Below are positions 10,656-20,095 of a stretch of DNA of 64,000 nt, in pieces. Source of the stretch: Erodium maritimum. Its lineage: Eukaryota > Streptophyta > Magnoliopsida > Geraniales > Geraniaceae. The stretch spans positions 82,775,043-82,839,042 of the forward strand of contig OY997588.1 in assembly GCA_963921825.1 (NCBI GenBank), read 5' to 3'. Both the position numbers and the translations under genes were made by a program. The notes under the pieces are model-generated. The model saw only the letters and a list, made by a program, of their open reading frames with translations, was not told where the DNA came from and searched no databases. How positions within the stretch are numbered: the first letter of the stretch is position 1; the number at the start of each line of letters is the position of its first letter.

Positions 10656-13600
10656 TGTCACGCCCCAATTTCAGTAAACCGAACTCGGGACGCGAACATT
10701 TAAAATAATAAAACATTTTGAAACCTTTTACATTAAACCACTTTAAAAACACCAATTGTTCAACAAAATAATATTTACAACTTAAAAAGCGTCCCAACAC
10801 GTGGACAAAAGTACAAGGTATCCGTCACTAGACTCAAAAGACAAAAACCCGGACTCCGCTCCTAGCTCCACAAGCTTCGAGAGCTCACCTAGCCCGTCCT
10901 GTGATCAGTACCTGTAGGAAAAGCAACTAGGGGTGAGCGTTCGCTCACCACCACAGATAACAGACTGACTACGACATAATTAGCAGACAAAGCCGGTAAC
11001 ACCCACAACAAACTCAACTCCGGGGATCACTGTCCCCAACTCAAGTACTCCGACTGACAAAAAACCACGGTGACCTTCCTCGAACGACTCAACACTCAAA
11101 CACGTAAGTGGACCCGACACAACGATTAACAACCTCTTCCCAAGACTCAAAAGACCACCACGCAACACCCAAGATCACAAAGGATCGCACACCAAACAAG
11201 ATCACAAAGGATCGCATACCAGCTGCTCAGTAACCCATCTCCCACTCATACGAACACGGATCAGGCTAGCCAAAGAATGCTTACAACCTGTGTTACTCAA
11301 ACTCGGATCAGGCTAGCCCAAGAATGCTTACAACCTGTTGATACTCAAACTGTATCAGGCCAGCCAAAGAATGCTTGCAACCTGTTGATACTCAAATTGT
11401 GTCAGGCCAGCCAAAGAATGCTTGCAACCTGTTGATACTCAAACTTGGTCAGGCCAGCCAAAGAATGCTTGCAACCTACCGGGATTCGCAATCACAATCA
11501 CAAGCAAGGTTCAACCAACAGTAACAAGGCCAGTTCAACACTCCACAGGCACTCATGGCCACATAAGACACCAACAATAAAACACGGACTCAACAACCCA
11601 AACCATTCACGGGCACTCACGGGCTCCCAAGACACACCAATAGTAACTCACGGGCTCAAAAACCCCACGACACTCACGGCCACCCAAGACACACCACCAG
11701 TAACTCACGGGCTCAACAACCCCACGGCACTCACGGCCACTCAAGACACCAACAACGAAGCAACACGGGTTCAACAACCCAACGACACTCACGCCCACCC
11801 AAGACGCCAATAATAAAGTAACACGGGTTCAACAACCCCACGGGCCCTCATGGCCACCCTAGACACCAACGGTAAAGTACGGTTTCACAACCCCACGGGC
11901 ACTCACGGCCACCCAAAACACCAATAATAATACCACGGGCTCTCATGGCCACCCAAGACTCGACAATAATAACACGGGCTCTCATGGCCACCCAAACTCA
12001 ATAATAACAACACAGGCTCTCATGGCCACCCCAAACTCAACAATAATAACACGACTCTCATGGCCACCCAAGACACCAACAATAATACACGGGCTCTCAT
12101 GGCCACCCAAGACACCAACAATAATACACGGGCTCTCATGGCCACCCAAGACATAAATTAAACAGTCAACCTCCGGGCATGGTCATATGCCTCCAGTGAT
12201 CCTAATATCGCTAAGTTCTCTGCTCCTACGACACTGCTAAGTGTCACATGCTTTTCTCATAAACGCTACATTCCCGTACAATGCCTTTCTAATATTCGAT
12301 AAACCTAATTAACCCACGACACCCCGGTGTCACATGCAATTCTACTGTTAACTTTCCCTAGTCAGGGCCGAGATCCGGCTACTTTTCCCTACCTCGTGCG
12401 TGTTTTCCAAAAGCCAACCAACGAGCTCCGGTGATGATCTCAGTCACTCACCCAGCTTTCCCGTGCCTCGGTCCGTGGCACGATCTAAAAGAACACAAAT
12501 TTTAATGCACTTTAACTCGCAGGAAATAAGCTGAAATTTAATAAACTTAACGCCCAAACGTAACCCCGACAATGTCGATCACTCCCGAACTTCCCAATTA
12601 CTCGACATTGTCGATAAAGGACTCGTAAAGACCCGATTCGCCCGACATGGCGAATCTGCCCGGGTTTTGTAAAAGGCCTTCCGGGGCTCCAAAAGTCCCC
12701 GTTTTCGTTTCTACGGTCTTAGAATAATTCAAGGATATCAATGCACCTGACGGGATCGAATTCTGATTCCGAGTCGATTAGTTAACGTTTAAAGTTTCTA
12801 AAACCTGTTAATTACAACTTCTCCAATTTAATTCCAATTTTCGATTCGGTTAAGGATAAATGGTCCGGGGAACATTTTAAACCACCCGAACACTAAACCC
12901 GAGCACCCGTTCACGTGGGCCCCACTTGGCCGTGGGCCCTAGGGCTCAAAGTGGGGCTCGGCCACCATGGTAGTGGCTGGTCCAAGCTCCGGCCAGCCAC
13001 CCATGGCCGGCCGGCCATCACCCACGGTGGCCGGAGCTCCTCCCGAGCCTCTGGTCACCGGAAAACGTCATCTTTCCCCTCCAACACCTTCAAAACGTCT
13101 CCAACAATTATCCCAACATCAAAACCACCTTAAACTAATAGTTTCACCCAAACCCTAACATTTGAAAACTATCAAATCGACGATCGGTTCGGTGCTTACC
13201 CAAGAGGAGAACGAGGGGAACGAGGTTGCTCCTTGCCTTGAGACGATCCAAGGGTTGGATATTATCCAAACCCTAATTCTTCCTCCTTCTCTCTTCTTCT
13301 CCTTCTCCTTCTCTCTCTAAACACTCTCTTCCTTTTTCTATTTCAAACAACTAACACAATTTCTATTTTTTTTCCTTTTTAACACATGTGGTCGGCCACC
13401 TTATGTCCCCTCTTAGTTTCCCCCCAAAACTAACACCACCACATAATGGACAAGTGTCAAGGTGGGTCCCACACCTTTTGAAAAATATCTACTTGATATT
13501 TTCCAATCAGATTCGCGAAAATCGGACGTTTCGGGCCCCGAACGGGCACTTTTCCCAAGAAAGTACGAAACTTGGCGGGGTACAAGGAAATGGCTCAACT

Positions 13601-13887
13601 AAGACCGCTGCGACGACGGCTAAGCTTTTTGGATCCAAAACGGTCCTCGAATGGACCAAAACGTCGCTCGGTTGACTTTTCCAACGAAAAGTCAACTTTT
13701 CCCAAATTGATCAGAAAGTTGCCATGAGTCCCCCGGAGCTCACTTTGGTCAATAAGGGGGTCAACTTAAGTCCGGTATGACACTCGGGGTCATTTTAGGT
13801 TCACTTAACTGTTAGTCTTAAAAATAATAATTTAATTTTCCTGTTTTTCGCAGGTTTGACTGGCGTTGACCGGGAGTGGTTATTACA
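10656..13887 (-). mobile_element. 3' LTR of Ty3/gypsy element (minus strand), 3232 bp
   Basis: Begins TGTCACGCCCC and ends GTTATTACA on the plus strand. It is homologous to the solo LTR at 1552-4646 through most of its length. Immediately beyond 13887 the minus strand reads a purine-rich tract ending AAGGGGGATAGAT directly before TG, a polypurine tract, so this is the 3' LTR of an element transcribed from the minus strand. Two minisatellites lie inside: a ~54-bp unit ('gatcaggctagccaaagaat') at about 11265-11480 and the 'ctcatggccacccaag' type at about 11540-12150. The expected duplication (cgtcc) on the far side was not found because the 5' LTR is absent. Confidence 0.85.
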
Positions 13888-14058
13888 ATCTATCCCCCTT
13901 AAAGGAATTTCGTCCGCGAAATTTAGAACAACGCCATATAAGATACAATAAATACGTACCCTGATAGGTCTCGTGGTAGGTGGGTGATCCTGGGGTCAGG
14001 GAGTCGGTAACTGCGTACATTCTCCCCCCGACTCCTGTTGCCCCTGACCCGACGCCAT
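13888..14058 (-). mobile_element. Polypurine tract and fused gag/pol remnants of the gypsy element
   Basis: Minus strand from 14058 downward reads GQGQQESGGRMYAV, the kind of sequence found at the gag-protease junction of plant Ty3/gypsy polyproteins. Within about 70 bases it passes into SKFRGRNSFKG, the usual last residues before the polypurine tract in Tekay/Del-type chromoviruses, followed by the tract AAGGGGGATAGAT. Protease, reverse transcriptase, RNase H and integrase are therefore missing by one large internal deletion. Family-level statements rest on remembered consensus motifs. Confidence 0.6.
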
Positions 14059-14945
14059 GGTTGTAAAAGGCAGGCTAGGCGCCCGCTTAGGCGGCGCCTA
14101 GGCGCCCAAACCAGAGAAAACGCCACGACTCAAGCAGGTCGGGCGGGGTTAGGCGGAATACGGGTCAGGCGGAGGTCAGGCGGGCTGGGCGACGGTCAGG
14201 CGGACCAGGCGGCGACTTAATTTCACCTGTGTTGAACTCAGACGAGCACGAGATAGCCATATTTCAAATGGGGGAACCGATTATAACCAAAATCCAAGCT
14301 CATTAAATAGAAACAGTCAACGAAATTGGTCGAGATTGAAGAAATGAGAATGAAGATGAAATAAGCTTACGATGCATGCGACTGTGAAATTGGAAGAGAG
14401 AGATGAGGAAGCTGAGAGTGAAGAAGAATGGTTGAAATGAAAGGGTGTTGTATTGGGAAGTGAGAGAGACATAAAGATGTTGAGCGTAAAGAGAGAGAAA
14501 AAGACATTGAGAAGTGAGAAAGAGAGAATAGGTCAGATGAGTAAGTGAAAAGGAGGTTGTTTTGAAAGTAATAATAAATGAATAAAAAACAATATCAGTA
14601 TAATAATTAATTAAAATTCCTATAAAAAACAGATTCTTATCCTTTCATTATGCAAAATTTTATTCGAATGAGTCATTAAAAATAAAATTTAAATATTATA
14701 AAAAAGTAAATTTTAAATAATTTTAAGTGGGGAATTGAAGAAGTCATTTGATTTAAAAAATAATATAGACTTATATGTATTTCAAAATGTGAAATAATAT
14801 AGTTTATTATTGTCATATTTCATTATGAATATTTATTAATAATTAAAAATAATAAAATAATCAACTCCGCTTAGGCCCCGACTAGTACCCGCCTAATGCC
14901 TAGGGGTCCTCGCCGCCCGACTAGCGCCTAGCGCCATTTACAACC
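14059..14945. mobile_element. Non-autonomous TIR element (887 bp) inside gag remnant
   Basis: Begins GGTTGTAAAAGGC and ends with GCCATTTACAACC, so the termini are inverted repeats (GGTTGTAAA core). Both ends are followed inward by GC-rich runs rich in 'ctaggcgcc', 'gcggcgcctaggcg' and 'cgcctagcgcc'. The 0.65 kb centre is AT- and GA-rich with no ORF. It separates two pieces of the same gypsy gag region, which supports insertion after the retroelement. I could not identify a clean target-site duplication. The GC-rich termini resemble a non-autonomous DNA transposon family I have seen in dicots but cannot name. Confidence 0.65.
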
Positions 14946-15300
14946 TTGCCCGGCGCACTGACGGCTGGATACCCATAGCTCTGCTGCTGTCTCGTAGCTG
15001 GCGCGCTCGTCGATGGCTGCGAAAACCTCGACTGCTGACTCTGACGAGAGCGACCCCTGCGTGACTGTATTGTCTGCGACTGCTGCGTCGCTGCGCCGAT
15101 GTCGCTCCCAACGGCTCACGGCACCATGTCATTGTGTGTCCCACCCGGCCGCACCGGAGACAGCTGGTCTCATCGGCTCTCGACCCCGAGCCCTGTCCTG
15201 TCCGGCACCCTTGCTGCAAGTGGCCTGGCTCCCTGCAGAGATAGCATGTCGGCACCCTCTGTGTCGCGACTGGCCCTATGGACGCCACATGACCGAAGCC
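14938..15300 (-). pseudogene. Ty3/gypsy gag fragment with two CCHC zinc knuckles
   Basis: A 116-codon minus-strand ORF. It contains CYLCREPGHLQQGC (residues 15-28) and CLRCGRVGHTMTWC (43-56), both exact C-x2-C-x4-H-x4-C knuckles, the nucleic-acid-binding motif of retrotransposon nucleocapsid. A basic, Ser/Arg-rich tail follows and runs into the TIR element at 14945. The capsid part that should precede it is missing: beyond about 15300 the minus strand has no gag-like sequence. With the fragment at 13888-14058 it shows that the element is a deleted gag-LTR relic. Confidence 0.8.
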
Positions 15301-15756
15301 AAGTGAACCACCGACGACGACAAAAAAACAAGTAAAAACTTAGGGTTAGAAAAAAGGGGGAACTTCTAGAGAGAGGTTGGACTCTTTCTCGAACTTGCAA
15401 TACTCGAACCGAAGCTCTGACACTTGATAACAATAACCCTTGTAAGTTGTATCTGTATTGATATTTGTAGTACAACATACAGAATGTTGTAACTACTTCT
15501 TACATTTGTATTTAACAATATCATTGCAGTTTACCCAAAAATCAAAACTGATGTGCTTTATGGAAATAAATCTATTCTGATATATACAAGTAGACATCTA
15601 CCCAAGTCATAATATGACTAAATGAAATCGACAGGCGTTTTAATTGTATTGTGTATGGTTAAACATCCATCACGAAGATTACCATCTAGATTATTAAAAC
15701 TAACTAAATATATTGAGATTATGAAATTAATAAAACTAATATGTTCAGTCCTAACA
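15301..15756. other. Probable retroelement debris, no intact gene
   Basis: Minus strand at about 15410-15440 reads 'ttatcaagtgtcagagcttc', reminiscent of the tRNA-Met primer-binding site region of plant LTR elements but imperfect. No LTR pair is visible. The remainder is AT-rich without ORFs. Confidence 0.25.
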
Positions 15757-15772
15757 AATAATTTGCATATCA

Positions 15773-16631
15773 ATAAATCAGAATTTTTTTCTCTTCGTTA
15801 GGTTTTGAGAGCATTGTCGCCGCCTGCATCTCCATGGCTATGGCTATGACAATTGTCATAGCCTATGCCATGGTTCTTCTTCTATCCTCTTCCCACCTTC
15901 CCATTCGCATCTCTTTTTTGGATCCTTCGAAGCTTTTCTCTGCTAGGGTTTCCTTCACGCCGTCTCTAGCCACCACAACGTTAGTCGTCTCTTGCCACCA
16001 ACGGAGCATCTCCCGCTCTGATTCGGTCTCTCCTCTGCCCCGGGGGTTTCCGTCTCTACAACTGTCGTCCCTGACGCTGCCGCCGCCATCCTTGAAGCCG
16101 CCGCCGCCCCTGCTGATGCCGTTGCCTCTAATGCCGCCGCCATCCCTAGAGACGTCCCCGAAGTTGCAGCAGCCGGCTCTGCCGCAGTTAGCGCATCCTT
16201 CTCCCTGGCCTCCACTACCGCAACTGCCTCGTCCCCTTTCACGATTATGGCTCTGACTAATCGAAGGGGTCTCGTTTATTTTGCTGGAATTTGTCTTTGC
16301 AGGATCACTGCCTATCAATCGGAGAATCAAGGATTTCTCCAGGGACAGGAGCATTAGGGACTGGCCCGACCAAGACGATGCTTTGTCTCCCACTATCACC
16401 TTTACTGTTGAGGTCCATCAGGATCTCCAGTACCCTCTTCTCCCTCTCCGTATTCTGTCCTTGCCCATGAGACATCACAATACCGTCTATGACGGTTCTA
16501 GTATTTCAAGTTCTAGTGAACTAGTGTTCGTTCATACTGGCCTTTTATGATCGAGGAGCATGTTCCTCGAGCCATTTCAATGTAATCGTTCTTAATCAGT
16601 TATAAAATTGCAATTTGTCGGTCAAAAAAAT
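15773..16631 (+). mobile_element. Poly(A)-tailed retro-insertion (LINE-like, no RT) with 16-bp TSD
   Basis: A 16-bp duplication, aataatttgcatatca, lies at 15757-15772 and 16632-16647. Between the copies is about 860 bp that ends in an A-rich tail ('gtcggtcaaaaaaat'), the hallmark of target-primed reverse transcription. The interior is C-rich with an Ala- or Pro-rich frame at about 16070-16250 (frame-dependent) and no reverse transcriptase. It may be an internally deleted LINE with an ORF1-like 5' part, or a retrocopy of another transcript ('ctttgcag' at 16296-16303 could be mistaken for a splice acceptor). The right TSD ends one base before a tRNA gene. Confidence 0.7.
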
Positions 16632-16648
16632 AATAATTTGCATATCAT

Positions 16649-16730
16649 GTGGACATGCCGGAGTGGTTATCGGGCGTGACTAGAAATCATGTGGGATTTA
16701 CCCGCGCACGTTCGAATCCTGCCGTCCACG
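16649..16730 (+). tRNA. tRNA-Ser(AGA)-like gene, probably degenerate
   Basis: 82 bases fold as a class II tRNA: acceptor GTGGACA/…GTCCAC, D arm with GAGTGG, anticodon arm CGTGA-CTAGAAA-TCATG with anticodon AGA, a long variable arm (GGG/CCC stem) and a T loop TTCGAAT. This matches the plant serine tRNA for UCU codons. Three positions are unusual: the last acceptor pair is A·C, the T stem has a C·C mismatch (GCACG/CCTGC), and the variable-arm stem is closed by A·A. The same T-stem change alters the first base of the B-box promoter (CGTTCGAATCC rather than GGTTCGAATCC). A T4 run at 16743-16746 could terminate Pol III. It is clearly a tRNA-Ser copy, but function is doubtful. Confidence 0.8.
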
Positions 16731-16747
16731 CCTTATTTAAAAGTTTT

Positions 16748-17199
16748 GTCTTCTTTGATTGTTTTAATTTGAAATAAGAAATATAAATTTATAGTTTAGA
16801 TTTCACTCGCACATAATTAATAATTTTACTTTCTTCTCAATTCAAATGCTGTGTGTTGTATGTATGTGTAAGGTTATACTATATTTTCAATCACACATTC
16901 TATTTGATACAATGCCTCCATAAATATAGTGTAAATTAAAAGTCCCTACTCGTATTAAAAAATTAAGAACTAATCACAGCAGAAAATACCCGACCTTTTT
17001 GTAGGTGTCAAGGACTTCTGCATCCTTACATAATATGACCTGCAATGGAGTTGGCCACCTCCTTACTCACCCCCTTTCCTCGACTGCCCCGTCCATGGTG
17101 ATTGTTCTCAAGGCTCTCCAGCTCGTGCCTCCGAATCAATATGCTATGTCGGACCCCCCCTCATCTCTCTCTTGCAATGACGATGCTGTAGCATGGGAC
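16748..17199. other. No supported gene
   Basis: AT-rich to about 16985, then a C-rich stretch with a 72-codon plus-strand ORF (17005-17223) that runs into the LTR at 17205. I see no domain in it. It may be the 5' half of whatever sequence the TRIM element interrupted; the other half would continue after 19645. Confidence 0.3.
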
Positions 17200-17274
17200 C
17201 GTTGTGTTAGAATACAACTATAATTGGGCCTTCAACTATCAACTTGAGTTTTTAGTTGAGTTGGTTCTCTAAAA

Positions 17275-17286
17275 TGGTATCAGAGC
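17275..17286 (+). other. Primer-binding site (tRNA-Met) of TRIM
   Basis: TGGTATCAGAGC directly follows the first LTR; the same string follows the second LTR at 19381-19392. It is the usual initiator tRNA-Met primer site of plant LTR elements. Confidence 0.8.
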
Positions 17287-17652
17287 TATTGGTTTCGATC
17301 CTTGGTCTAGTTTTCGTGAATCTATAGTTTTTCCCACTCATTAGCTTATGGTTCTAATGGGTGGGCAAGACAATCGAGATATATCTTCTTTTTTTTATGC
17401 TTCCCTGCCATCACACCCAAATCATTTTTTTATTTCATTTTCTTAATACAATTCTGTGCTTTTCTTGTTGCTTCAGTTGTCTCCACGTTCCTGCTCTCCT
17501 CTGTACCAATTTGTTTTCTTTGTTCTACAACCCATCAATGTCACCTATCTCTATCATCCTTGTCCTATCTCTTTCAACTCCTTTTCTTAATTATTGCACT
17601 AATAATCTATTTGACTATAAACACCATCAACTTGTACCGCATCTAAGCAAGG

Positions 17653-18514
17653 TAGGGCTGTGCAAAATAACCGTGACTCGCAACCCACCCGCAAAACCAT
17701 CCGATCCGCGGCTCGAAAGTGACTGATCCGTCGGATGCGGATCAACCATCGGATCAACTTTCCTCACATCCACTCATCATCGGGCGGATATCGGATCCAA
17801 AAAGGTTCATCCGTGGATAAACCGATCCGCCCGAAGCCCAATCTATTATGTGCAGCCCATTTATGTTTTCATTACTTAAGCCCATTATTTCAATTCAGCA
17901 CAATTAAAAAACAGCCCACCATCTCAATCTAACATATATAAAAGCAATTTACTACCTGAAACCCTACTTTAACTTTACTCATGCCTCCATTTTGTCCACA
18001 TCTCCCCACTGCCTACTGAAACCTTCACTGCCATGGCCTTCTATTCTTCCTTTTTTGTCTAACCACAGGCCCTTCATCTCCGATAACCTCAATATCCTTC
18101 CATCTCCGACTGCTTTAAGACCCCTCCAACACACCCATCTCATTTGTCCATAACTTGTCGTCGCAGCCGAATTTCCTCACCTCCACCATGTCCCTTTTAA
18201 TCGTTGTGTGCCACTTCACCGCCAGATCTACTCGTTATTGTCGCCTGAGCACCGTAAAAACCACGTTGCTTTCATTTTCTCTAAATTATCTATCTCTAGG
18301 GTTCTTGAAGTTTTAGCCTCTTGCGCTTTCAAATCTGTTCTCTTTCGGATTTTTCGGGTTCAACCCGATCCGACCGCAAATCCGTTCGGGCGGATCCGTG
18401 TCTAAAATCGGATCTGTTGGGCGGATTTATAGCTGAGTATATCCGATCCGCAAACGAGCGGGCGGATCAAATATAGTGCGGGTCGGGCCGGATATCCGCC
18501 CATGCACACCCCTA
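17653..18514. mobile_element. Non-autonomous hAT element, 862 bp
   Basis: Begins TAGGGCTGTGCA and ends TGCACACCCCTA, matching inverted termini typical of plant hAT elements. The flanks are aagcaagg (17645-17652) and acgcaagg (18515-18522), an 8-bp target duplication with one mismatch. Subterminal regions are full of 'ggatc(c)g', 'cggatcaa' and 'gggcggat' motifs. No transposase ORF is present. It is nested in the first interior of the TRIM element. Confidence 0.85.
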
Positions 18515-19645
18515 ACGCAAGGTACTTGGTTTTCATCTGCTTCATTTTATTGTTGATGTGATTAAGCTTAAAAGCTTCTTGTTAATCTTTATCCAGTTAG
18601 CCAAATATTCAAACTTATTGTTTTATATATTTAATACTTCATTTGTCGAACAAGACCATCAACAACTCCTTTTAGTACTTATGTGATAAAAAAAAATCAT
18701 CGTGATTCCAAATAATTTTCTGTCCTTTTGTTACTGGTCTTTCCAATTCTAAAATACTTGGCCTTTCTCCAGCTTGGCCCACTCAACATCTGCCTCTAGC
18801 CTCTCCGCAGGCCATGTTCTTGCTCGGTCCACTTTAGTGCTCTAGCCCGTACGCTGACCCAACCGTAGCCCCTACTCACCAAGCGCTTTCAACACTTCAG
18901 CAATCCTTACCGGGCCTTCTCTGAACACAACACGGGCTCACTTCAACAGCCCATTCATGGTGATATGTGTTAGCTTTCCTTGGGCCATTCACATCAAGCC
19001 CAAGCTCATCAGTGGTCCATCTGTTTTCAAGGGCCCAACAAGCAACATCACTCTTCTTTTGGTCATTTTTATCACCATTTAGTTCTACAATTATATTTGC
19101 TTTAGTCCGAGCATTTAGTCTCTTCCTGCTCTGACTTGCTACCTCACGGACCCGAGTTCAAACCCCACTCTCTACAAAAATTCTAATTCTTCTCTATTTA
19201 TCAAATTTGCCCAAAATGGGCCAGCCCTTATCATTCTTCTTAATGAGCTCATCTCCTCTTCTAAATAATTCACCTCCAAACCCGTAAACGGGCTTGTCCG
19301 TGAGAGCGCGTGTTAGAATATAACTATAATTGAGCATTCAACTATCAGCTTGAGCTTTTAGTTGAGTTGGTTCTCTAATATGGTATCAGAGCTTGGCACC
19401 TCACGGCCCCGGGTTCAAACCCCACTCTCTACAAAAATTCTATTTCTTCTCTATTTATCAAATTTGCCCAAAAATGGGCCAGCCCTTATCACTCTTCTCA
19501 ATGGGCTCGTCTCCTCTTCTAAATAATTCACCTCCAAACCCGTAAACGGACTTGTCCGTGAGGGCGCGTGTTAGAATATATAACTATAATTGGGCCTTCA
19601 ACTATCAACTTGAGCTTTTAGTTGAGTTGGTTCTCTAATACGTTG

Positions 19646-20095
19646 ATCCCGCCGCTCTTCAGGCAGGCCTCGACGCCATCCGAAAAACTTCCTTTCTTTA
19701 CGATAAATTTGTATTATTTCAAGAATGACTACTTCTTCCATGTTATAGATTTGATATTAACTACAGTTGAATAGTCGGTTTACTCCCCATAATATTGAGA
19801 TGTTGCATTGCATTGCATTCTCGAGTTCTTGCTCTTCAACATTAAATCACTTGTAAAGTCGGCCAAATTATATCCATATGACTTTGAAGATGCTAGTGAT
19901 AAGGAGTTGTCCAATCAAACTTTAAAATAAAATGGAAATAAACCGCTTAAAAGTAAGATAAAATATGTAAATTAAGTGTCAAGATACGTATGCATCAGTG
20001 TTCTCAATTCTAGGCATCATAATGGTACAAGTACAAACAAGATCATTTTTTGTCCATGACCATAAAACAATAGAAAGATTTTGTACCTTTTAGTT
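19646..20095. other. 3' flank of the NBS-LRR gene
   Basis: No ORF, repeat or TE end recognised. It presumably includes the 3' UTR of the minus-strand receptor gene; no polyadenylation site can be assigned with confidence. Confidence 0.35.

Larger units (their letters stand above)
17205..19640 (+). mobile_element. TRIM-type LTR element with three LTRs
   Basis: Three direct 70-72 bp LTRs (17205-17274, 19311-19380, 19569-19640) begin TGTTAGAATA and share 'caactatca(a/g)cttgagc'. Each of the first two is followed at once by TGGTATCAGAGC, a primer-binding site complementary to initiator tRNA-Met. The whole block is bounded by an exact 5-bp duplication, cgttg (17200-17204 and 19641-19645), so it entered as one unit. 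The second interior (19381-19568) is 188 bp; the first (17275-19310) ends with a close copy of the same sequence but is enlarged to 2.0 kb by unrelated DNA including a hAT element. Tiny LTRs and lack of coding capacity define TRIMs. Confidence 0.85.

Noticed and set aside
15834..16399. Host gene on either strand (140 codons plus, 178 codons minus)
   Set aside because: Both frames are compositional (Pro/Ala/Gly-rich), overlap each other, and lie inside a retro-insertion with a 16-bp TSD.
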